A DNA stretch of 5,158 bases, from the NCBI GenBank assembly GCA_017880825.1, contig JADGRN010000121.1, positions 1 through 5,158 on the forward strand. Direction: 5' to 3'. This DNA comes from Methylophilaceae bacterium. GTDB lineage: Bacteria > Pseudomonadota > Gammaproteobacteria > Burkholderiales > Methylophilaceae. Within the stretch, counting starts at the first letter, position 1. Each line of letters starts with the position of its first letter. A model generated the notes under the pieces. That model searched no databases and was not told where the DNA came from. It worked only from the letters and a program-made list of their open reading frames with translations. This document shows positions 1-5,158 of the stretch, piece after piece. Both the position numbers and the translations under genes were made by a program.

Positions 1-1257
1 GGCGTGCTGCTGCGCGATCTGCATATGCCGGATTTCAAGGACTACGCGGTAGAGGTTGCCAGGCCGGGTAGCGTGGAGGCCGAATCCACCAGGGTGATGG
101 GTAATTTTCTGCGCGAAGTAATGCAGCGTAATGGCGCTAACTTCCGTGTGTTTGGCCCGGACGAGACCGCCTCCAATCGTCTGGAAGCGCTGTTTGAAGT
201 GACCAATCGCACCTGGATGGCGGAACGTAATGACTTGGACGACCATCTTGCCCCCGATGGCCGGGTGATGGAGATACTTTCCGAACATACTTGTCAGGGC
301 TGGCTGGAAGGCTATCTGCTCACTGGCCGTCATGGGCTATTTTCCTGCTACGAGGCTTTCATCCACATTATTGACTCGATGTTCAACCAGCATGCCAAGT
401 GGCTCAAGGTGTGCAACGAGATTCCCTGGCGCAAGCCTATCGCCTCGCTCAATATCCTGCTCACTTCCCATGTATGGCGCCAGGACCATAATGGTTTATC
501 GCATCAGGACCCTGGTTTTATTGACCACGTGGTAAACAAAAAGGCCGATATTATTCGTGTCTATCTGCCGCCAGATGCCAATACGCTGCTTTGTGTCACT
601 GACCATTGCTTGCGCAGCCGCAATCTGGTGAATGTGATCGTCGCCGGCAAGCAGCCTGAGTTGCAGTGGCTGGACATTGATGCCGCCGCCAAGCATGCCA
701 AAGCCGGTCTGGGCATTTGGCAATGGGCGAGCAACGATGGCGGCGGTGAACCGGACGTGGTGCTGGCAGCGGCTGGCGATGTTCCTACGCTGGAAGCGCT
801 GGCGGCGGCGCAATTGCTGAGAAAACTCGCGCCTGACCTGAAACTCCGCTTCGTCAACGTCATGGACCTGATGACACTTGACCCGCATGAAGAGCACCCG
901 CACGGTTTGACCAACGAGGCGTTTGACAGTATTTTCACCACGGACAAGCCCATCATCTTCGCCTACCACGGTTATCCGGGGCTGATTCACCGCCTGAGTT
1001 ATCGGCGCACCAACCACAAAAATCTTCATGTGCGCGGCTACAAGGAGGAGGGCACCACTACCACGCCATTTGACATGGTTGTGCTGAATACCCTCGATCG
1101 CTTCCATCTGGTCATCGATGTGGCAAACCGGGTGCCAAATCTGCAGGGGGCAGAGCAGATCAAGCGGCTGATGCAGGATAAGCTCATGGCGCACAAGCAA
1201 TACATCCGGCAATATGGGGAGGATATGCCGGAGATACGCGAATGGAAATGGTCCTGA
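1..1257 (+). CDS. xfp: Phosphoketolase (xylulose 5-phosphate / fructose 6-phosphate phosphoketolase), C-terminal part, 5' end outside window
   Basis: Thiamine-diphosphate enzyme of the cytoplasm that cleaves xylulose 5-phosphate (in some members also fructose 6-phosphate) with phosphate to acetyl phosphate and an aldose phosphate. About 418 codons are present, against roughly 800 for a full enzyme, so this is the second half; the frame is open through base 1. Counting from the GTG at base 4, I see [10 protein letters not shown] (51-60), [20 protein letters not shown] (92-111), SCYEAF (114-119), [13 protein letters not shown] (159-171), [16 protein letters not shown] (320-335) and [14 protein letters not shown] (345-358), all hallmark family blocks. 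Glu94, Tyr116, Asn163 and His167 match, by spacing, cofactor and active-site residues known from bifidobacterial phosphoketolases (Glu479, Tyr501, Asn549, His553, from memory). The middle domain spans about 40-205 and the XFP C-terminal domain the rest. The gene ends inside ackA with a 16-base overlap, which fits joint production with the enzyme that uses its product. Substrate preference (Xu5P only or dual) cannot be read from this half. No frameshift or internal stop is seen. Confidence 0.97.
   Translation, partial: GVLLRDLHMPDFKDYAVEVARPGSVEAESTRVMGNFLREVMQRNGANFRVFGPDETASNRLEALFEVTNRTWMAERNDLDDHLAPDGRVMEILSEHTCQGWLEGYLLTGRHGLFSCYEAFIHIIDSMFNQHAKWLKVCNEIPWRKPIASLNILLTSHVWRQDHNGLSHQDPGFIDHVVNKKADIIRVYLPPDANTLLCVTDHCLRSRNLVNVIVAGKQPELQWLDIDAAAKHAKAGLGIWQWASNDGGGEPDVVLAAAGDVPTLEALAAAQLLRKLAPDLKLRFVNVMDLMTLDPHEEHPHGLTNEAFDSIFTTDKPIIFAYHGYPGLIHRLSYRRTNHKNLHVRGYKEEGTTTTPFDMVVLNTLDRFHLVIDVANRVPNLQGAEQIKRLMQDKLMAHKQYIRQYGEDMPEIREWKWS
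1230..1233 (+). promoter_or_regulatory. Ribosome binding site of ackA, inside the xfp coding end
   Basis: GGAG lies 8 bases before the ATG at 1242 and supports that start over the second in-frame ATG at 1248. It sits within the last codons of xfp, so ribosomes finishing xfp pass directly over it, as in translational coupling. A stronger-looking purine run, GGGGAGGA at 1216-1223, is 18 bases from the ATG, too far to act as a standard site for it. Confidence 0.6.
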
Positions 1258-2387
1258 AGGCTCACTCCGTACTTGCCATTAATAGTGGTTCGTCCAGCCT
1301 CAAGGCCAGCCTGTTCCGGGCCGATGGTACACGCCGCGATTTTCGCTTTGAGCATATTGGTCAGGGTTTTCCCTGCGATCACGCAGAAGCTTTCGATGCA
1401 CTGTTGAAAGACCTGGGCGAGGATGTACCGGACGCGATCGGTCATCGTTTTGTCCACGGCGGCGAGGTGGCCGATTTGTCTCGATTGCTTGATGCGGACG
1501 AGATCGCCCGATTGCACTCTATTACCCATCTTGCGCCGTTGCATATGCCCGGTAATCTGCTCGGCGTGGAGTTGTGCAGTGCCCACTTTGATTTGCCGCA
1601 AGTGGCCTGCTTCGATACCGCGTTCCACCAGACCATGCCGGAACTGGCGCGCCGGCTGCCAATCCCGCAAACGCTTGGCTCGGGTTCACTGGTCATGCGC
1701 CGCTATGGCTTTCACGGACTCAATTACGCTTATGTCGCATCGAAATTACCTGCCCTCTTGGGCGATGCAGCCTATGGGCGTGTAGTGGTAGCGCATCTGG
1801 GCGCCGGGGCGAGCCTGTGCCTGTTGGACAAGCTGAAATCCGTGGATACCACCATGGGCTACACTCCCGCTGGCGGTATCTGCATGGGTACCCGCAGCGG
1901 CGACCTGGATCCCGGCGTGATGCTGGAACTGGCGAAACGCTTGAATAACGACGAATTAAGCGACCTTGTCTATCACCATATGGGTCTGCTGGCGCTGTCA
2001 GATGGCGAGAGCAGCGAGATGGCCAGCTTGCTGACAAGCCAAACTAAAGCCGCCCGTTTTGCGGTGGATTACTTCTGTCGTCAGGTGCGTGCCGCTATTG
2101 GCAGCCTCTCCGCTAAGGCTGGCGGTATCGATGCGCTGGTCTTCAGCGGTGGCATCGGTGAACATGCGCCGCAGATACGGCACTGGATCTGCGAACCGCT
2201 GGGTTTCCTCGGCTTGGCACTCGATGCCAGCGCCAATCAGGACAACCAGACCCATATCAATACGGCCGATTCCAAACCGGTTCTGCGCATCGCTGCTGAT
2301 GAAGAGGCGATGATACGCGACCTGGTTGCAGCCTTGCTGGATAGCCTGTTGTTGCGGCCACCCAGCCGTAAGCGTGCTGATTTCTAA
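1242..2387 (+). CDS. ackA: Acetate kinase, variant form linked to phosphoketolase
   Basis: Cytoplasmic enzyme of the ASKHA fold that transfers phosphate between acetyl phosphate and ADP, giving acetate and ATP; here it most likely consumes the acetyl phosphate made by the overlapping xfp. The 381 residues are slightly shorter than the usual 400 or so. Visible signatures: the N-terminal phosphate loop [10 protein letters not shown] (12-21), GHRFVHGGE (67-75), APLHMPGN (98-105), [10 protein letters not shown] (124-133), RRYGFHG (153-159), HLGAGAS (185-191), [11 protein letters not shown] (215-225), VFSGGIGEH near residue 300, and ADEE close to the C-terminus. Residues matching the well-studied Methanosarcina enzyme's Arg91, His123, Asp148, His180 and Arg241 are Arg69, His101, Asp125, His158 and Arg218. 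Two positions differ from the textbook pattern: HLGNG reads HLGAG (Ala188), and GFHGTSH reads GFHGLNY. The start at 1242 is chosen for its GGAG site; ATG at 1248 would remove only two residues and leave every motif intact. Propionate or butyrate kinase activity is a less likely alternative. Confidence 0.96.
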   Translation: MEMVLKAHSVLAINSGSSSLKASLFRADGTRRDFRFEHIGQGFPCDHAEAFDALLKDLGEDVPDAIGHRFVHGGEVADLSRLLDADEIARLHSITHLAPLHMPGNLLGVELCSAHFDLPQVACFDTAFHQTMPELARRLPIPQTLGSGSLVMRRYGFHGLNYAYVASKLPALLGDAAYGRVVVAHLGAGASLCLLDKLKSVDTTMGYTPAGGICMGTRSGDLDPGVMLELAKRLNNDELSDLVYHHMGLLALSDGESSEMASLLTSQTKAARFAVDYFCRQVRAAIGSLSAKAGGIDALVFSGGIGEHAPQIRHWICEPLGFLGLALDASANQDNQTHINTADSKPVLRIAADEEAMIRDLVAALLDSLLLRPPSRKRADF

Positions 2388-2397
2388 CGAGGCCGAC

Positions 2398-2402
2398 GAA
2401 GG
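2398..2402 (+). promoter_or_regulatory. Ribosome binding site of the MgtA-like ATPase gene
   Basis: GAAGG ends 6 bases before the ATG at 2409, in the 21-base gap after ackA. That ATG is also the first possible start after the ackA stop codon, because the same frame is closed by TAA at 2385 and holds no ATG, GTG or TTG before 2409. Site and frame together fix the start. The gap is too short for an independent promoter plus leader, so the large Mg2+-sensing leader known upstream of enterobacterial mgtA is absent. Confidence 0.6.
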
Positions 2403-2408
2403 CTGCTC

Positions 2409-4892
2409 ATGGATACAGCAACGTCCTCCTTCGGCTTGAGCAGCACCGAAGCAGTGGTTCGCATGCAGCAGTATGGCCCGAACCAGCTCAAGCCAACCCG
2501 GCAACGCGCCATCCTGCTGCAATTTCTCGCCCATTTCCGCAACCCTCTGGTGCTGGTATTGCTGGCTGCCAGCGGAATATCCGCGCTGACCGGCGACAGT
2601 ACGGGGGCTTTCATCATCGGCATCATTGTGCTGATGAGCGTGACCCTGGATTTTGTCCAGGAATATCGCGCCGGACAGGCCGCGGAACAACTTGCTGCAC
2701 AAGTGGCGGTGACCGCCAGCGTGCTGCGCGACGGAAAGCCGAGTGAAGTTCCTGTTGCGCAACTGGTGCCTGGCGATGTGGTGCTCCTGTCCGCGGGTAA
2801 TCTGGTGCCGGCAGATGCTCAGGTGCTGGAGGCTGATGATTTCTTCATCAATCAGGCCCAGCTCACTGGCGAATCTTATCCGGTGGAAAAGCGTGTCACC
2901 CCGCTAACCAAGCCCGATAAGTGGGCCCCCGATGCGGAAAATGCCGTGTTCATGGGCAGTTCGGTGGTGAGCGGTTCAGCCCGCGTACTCATCGGCCGTA
3001 CCGGAAGCGCCACCGCCTTGGGCCAGATCGCGGATAGTCTGGCGCTGCCGCCACCGCCTACTGCCTTCGAGCGTGGCACCCGGCAATTCGGTCTGCTCAT
3101 CATGCGCCTGACCTTGCTGCTGGTGCTATTCACGCTGCTGGTCAACCTGGCGTTCCACCGGCCTTTGCTGGAATCGTTCCTGTTCGCGGTGGCGCTGGCG
3201 GTGGGGTTGACGCCCGAATTGCTGCCCATGGTGGTGTCGGTAACGTTGACACGTGGCGCATTGCGCATGGCGGCCTTGAAGGTCATCGTCAAACGTCCAT
3301 CAGCGATCCAGGACATGGGCGCGATGGATGTGTTATGCACCGACAAGACCGGCACGCTGACCGAGGCGCGCATCCGTCTGGAGCGGCACGTGGACGCCTT
3401 GGGGCAGGATAGCCCGCGCGTTCTGGAACTGGCCTATCTCAACAGTTACTTCGAGAGCGGCCTGAAAAGCCCGCTGGACGATGCCATCCTGCAGCACGCC
3501 GAAATCAACATTTCGGGCTGGCAAAAGATAGACGAAGTCCCCTTTGATTTTGAGCGGCGGCGCGTGTCCGTGCTGGTGGAACGCGAAGGCGCCCGTATGC
3601 TGGCGGTAAAAGGCGCACCGGAAGATATTCTGCGCTTGTGTAGCCGTTATGAAAACGAGACGCGTGCCGTTACCCCGCTCGACGATGCTGTGCGTGCGCG
3701 GGTAGGCACGCTGTTCGACGATCTGGGGCGTGAGGGTTTTCGGGTGCTGGGAATCGCCTGGCACCCCGTGCCAGTGGATCATCCGCATGCGGTGGTAACG
3801 GATGAAACCGAACTGATTTTTGCCGGCTTCGCCGCCTTTCTTGATCCGCCCAAGATTAGCGCCGGCGAAGCGTTAGCAGCTTTGCAAGCAAGCGGCGTCG
3901 CGGTAAAGATCGTGACGGGTGACAACGAGCTGGTAACACGTCATGTCTGCACGCAGTTGGGGCTGCCCATCACCGGCGTGCTGAATGGCACGGACATCCA
4001 CGACATGAACGACGATGCCCTGCGGGCGAGGGCCGAGGCGGTCAACCTGTTCTGCCGCGTCAATCCCGCGCAGAAAAACCGCATCATACTGGCGCTCAAG
4101 GCGCGCGGCCATGTAGTGGGTTATCTCGGCGATGGCATCAATGATGCGCCATCCCTGCATACGGCAGACGTCGGTATCTCCGTGGATGGCGCGGTAGACG
4201 TGGCCAGGCTTGCCGCCGCAATGATCCTGCTGGAGAAAGACCTCAATGTGCTGCATGCGGGCATTCTGGAAGGCCGCCGCACTTTCGGCAACGTGATGAA
4301 GTACATCATGATGGCCACCAGCTCCAACTTTGGAAACATGTTCAGCATGGCCGCGGCGACGCTGTTCCTGCCGTTTCTGCCCATGCTGCCACTACAGATA
4401 CTGCTGAATAATCTGCTCTACGATGTCTCCGAGATTCCGCTGCCGCTGGACAACGTGGATGAGGAAGATCTGGCGCGCCCGCGCCGTTGGGACATGAGCT
4501 TCATCCGCAACTTTATGTTGACCATAGGTCCCATCAGTTCGCTTTTCGATTTCCTCACTTTTTACCTGCTGATTGCTTTATTCAACGCCAACGAGACACT
4601 GTTCCGCACGGGCTGGTTTGTCGAGTCCATCGTCACTCAGGTGATGGTGATTTTCGTCATCCGTACCCGCCGCAGCCTGCTGCGCAGCCAGCCCAATTCA
4701 TGGCTGGTTGTGACCTCCCTCGGTGTGGTACTGACGGCGATGCTGTTGCCATTCTCACCGCTAGCGCACTATCTCGGCTTCACGCCACTACCCGGTAAAT
4801 TCTTTGCACTTCTGCTGGCGCTGATTGTTGCTTATCTTGTCATGGTACAAGCAGGCAAGCAGTGGTTTTACAAACGACTGGTAACAGCCTGA
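2409..4892 (+). CDS. MgtA-type (P3B) magnesium-translocating P-type ATPase
   Basis: Inner-membrane cation pump driven by ATP through a phospho-aspartate intermediate; MgtA-class pumps bring Mg2+ into the cytoplasm. Order along 827 residues: short cytoplasmic N-terminus; TM1-2 (about 45-83); actuator domain with LTGES (152-156); proline-rich linker (214-217); TM3-4 (about 228-276) with the TM4 block LTPELLPMV; phosphorylation site DKTGTLT with Asp312; nucleotide domain with KGAPE (401-405); hinge motifs TGDNE (503-507) and GDGINDAP (574-581); then six more membrane segments to about 816. The MgtA subgroup is indicated by LTPELLPM, KVIVKRPSAIQDMGAMD before the phosphorylation site, LNSYFESGLKSPLDDAIL, SSNFGN (638-643) with FLPMLPLQ, PRRWD and GWFVESIVTQ. 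Enterobacterial MgtA is near 900 residues, and most of the shortfall is an absent N-terminal tail. The TM6 block reads NNLLYDVSEIPLPLD where E. coli MgtA has, from memory, QNLMYDISQLSLPWD, so ion preference should be held open. The gene lies 21 bases after ackA, apparently in the same operon. Confidence 0.93.
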   Translation: MDTATSSFGLSSTEAVVRMQQYGPNQLKPTRQRAILLQFLAHFRNPLVLVLLAASGISALTGDSTGAFIIGIIVLMSVTLDFVQEYRAGQAAEQLAAQVAVTASVLRDGKPSEVPVAQLVPGDVVLLSAGNLVPADAQVLEADDFFINQAQLTGESYPVEKRVTPLTKPDKWAPDAENAVFMGSSVVSGSARVLIGRTGSATALGQIADSLALPPPPTAFERGTRQFGLLIMRLTLLLVLFTLLVNLAFHRPLLESFLFAVALAVGLTPELLPMVVSVTLTRGALRMAALKVIVKRPSAIQDMGAMDVLCTDKTGTLTEARIRLERHVDALGQDSPRVLELAYLNSYFESGLKSPLDDAILQHAEINISGWQKIDEVPFDFERRRVSVLVEREGARMLAVKGAPEDILRLCSRYENETRAVTPLDDAVRARVGTLFDDLGREGFRVLGIAWHPVPVDHPHAVVTDETELIFAGFAAFLDPPKISAGEALAALQASGVAVKIVTGDNELVTRHVCTQLGLPITGVLNGTDIHDMNDDALRARAEAVNLFCRVNPAQKNRIILALKARGHVVGYLGDGINDAPSLHTADVGISVDGAVDVARLAAAMILLEKDLNVLHAGILEGRRTFGNVMKYIMMATSSNFGNMFSMAAATLFLPFLPMLPLQILLNNLLYDVSEIPLPLDNVDEEDLARPRRWDMSFIRNFMLTIGPISSLFDFLTFYLLIALFNANETLFRTGWFVESIVTQVMVIFVIRTRRSLLRSQPNSWLVVTSLGVVLTAMLLPFSPLAHYLGFTPLPGKFFALLLALIVAYLVMVQAGKQWFYKRLVTA

Positions 4893-4897
4893 AAGAG
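4891..4897 (+). promoter_or_regulatory. Weak ribosome binding site of the second ATPase gene
   Basis: GAAAGAG overlaps the stop codon of the MgtA-like gene and ends 9 bases before the ATG at 4907. It is a weak purine-rich match. A competing start, GTG at 4934, has GGGAA (4919-4923) 10 bases upstream, so the start of the second ATPase is less certain than the others here. Confidence 0.4.
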
Positions 4898-4906
4898 CCA
4901 TATTCA

Positions 4907-5158
4907 ATGCCGCAGCCCGGGAACTCAACTGTTGTGAAAAATTCGTTTAATGCCGATCTGCCGACAGGCTTGACCGATAGCGAAGCCTCGAAGCGGCTCG
5001 CTGAGGATGGCTACAACGACTTGCCATCGGCCAAGCCGCGCAATGTATTTGCCATCGCGCTCTCCATCGGCCTGGAGCCGATGTTCATGCTGCTGGTAGC
5101 CTGCGGCGCGATTTATTTGTTGCTGGGCGAGAAGCAGGAAGCGCTGATGTTGCTGGGC
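4907..5158 (+). CDS. Second cation-transporting P-type ATPase (P2-like), N-terminal 84 residues, 3' end outside window
   Basis: The frame is open from ATG 4907 to the window edge. The visible part looks like a P-type ATPase cation_ATPase_N region followed by the first membrane segment: GLTDSEASKRLAEDGYNDLP (21-40) is the usual helical start ending in an N-x-L-P element, then a basic stretch, then EPMFMLLVACGAIYLLLG (57-74) as TM1, a charged EKQEAL turn (75-80), and the start of TM2. The EPMF entry into TM1 and the EAL start of TM2 resemble Ca2+/Na+-type P2 ATPases rather than the MgtA group, and the sequence is only distantly similar to the ATPase just upstream, so it is not a recent duplicate. 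The catalytic Asp and ion-site residues lie outside the window, so ion and direction of transport are unknown. The gap to the previous gene is 14 bases, consistent with the same transcript. GTG at 4934 is a possible later start that would still keep the recognisable domain. Confidence 0.85.
   Translation, partial: MPQPGNSTVVKNSFNADLPTGLTDSEASKRLAEDGYNDLPSAKPRNVFAIALSIGLEPMFMLLVACGAIYLLLGEKQEALMLLG

Noticed and set aside
4..6. GTG at base 4 as a true start of the phosphoketolase gene
   Set aside because: The frame is open to base 1, and the fragment matches only the second half of an enzyme of about 800 residues, so the real start lies upstream of the window.
496..1212. Minus-strand open frame (about 238 codons) opposite xfp
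   Set aside because: Fully inside a conserved phosphoketolase coding region, with no family motif; explained by the codon bias of the real gene.
1248..1250. Second in-frame ATG as the ackA start
   Set aside because: It would lie 14 bases from the GGAG site rather than 8. It remains possible, but changes only two residues.
1038..1670. Minus-strand open frame (about 210 codons) opposite the xfp/ackA overlap
   Set aside because: It covers conserved motifs of both genes on the other strand and shows no domain of its own; treated as an antisense shadow.
2388..2408. Terminator, promoter or Mg2+-responsive leader between ackA and the ATPase gene
   Set aside because: Only 21 bases are available; no hairpin with a T-run and no promoter pair can be seen.
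1998..2762. Long minus-strand open frame (about 254 codons) across the ackA/ATPase junction
   Set aside because: It lies opposite two well-supported genes, its translation shows no recognisable domain, and it is rich in His, Gln and Arg as expected from the antisense of GC-rich coding DNA.
4893..4906. Terminator after the MgtA-like gene
   Set aside because: The 14-base gap has no inverted repeat or T-tract and leads straight into the next gene.

Overview
The window is a compact, fully coding stretch of bacterial DNA with every gene on the + strand. It holds the C-terminal half of a phosphoketolase (Xfp), a complete acetate kinase (AckA), a complete MgtA-type P-type ATPase, and the first 84 codons of a second, different P-type ATPase that runs off the right edge. 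Base composition is moderately GC-rich by eye. The tight packing, Shine-Dalgarno-like sites and protein motif variants fit a proteobacterium, perhaps a beta- or gammaproteobacterium. That placement is an impression, not a measurement; no ribosomal RNA or other phylogenetic marker is present.

Layout: xfp enters from the left edge and ends at 1257. ackA starts at 1242, so the two genes overlap by 16 bases and are probably translationally coupled. ackA ends at 2387. After 21 bases containing a ribosome binding site, the MgtA-like gene runs from 2409 to 4892. The second ATPase starts 14 bases later, at 4907. There is no room for, and no sign of, a promoter or terminator between the genes, so the window reads as the inside of one operon whose promoter lies upstream.

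How the genes work together: phosphoketolase splits xylulose 5-phosphate (and in some enzymes fructose 6-phosphate) with phosphate to give acetyl phosphate. Acetate kinase then turns acetyl phosphate and ADP into acetate and ATP. Together they form a short substrate-level ATP-making route that needs no respiration. The two downstream genes encode ATP-consuming membrane cation pumps, one resembling Mg2+ importers and one resembling Ca2+-type (P2) ATPases. Co-transcription of a fermentative ATP source with ion pumps suggests a low-energy or low-oxygen survival operon. The enzyme assignments are firm; the physiological link is inference.

No RNA genes, insertion sequences, CRISPR arrays or long repeats were seen, and no stretch over 300 bases lacks a gene. 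The points most worth a second look are the acetate kinase with Ala in place of the usual Asn in its HLGNG-type motif, the tandem of two dissimilar P-type ATPases behind an xfp-ackA pair, and the fact that ackA and the MgtA-like gene share a reading frame with a single TAA between them.
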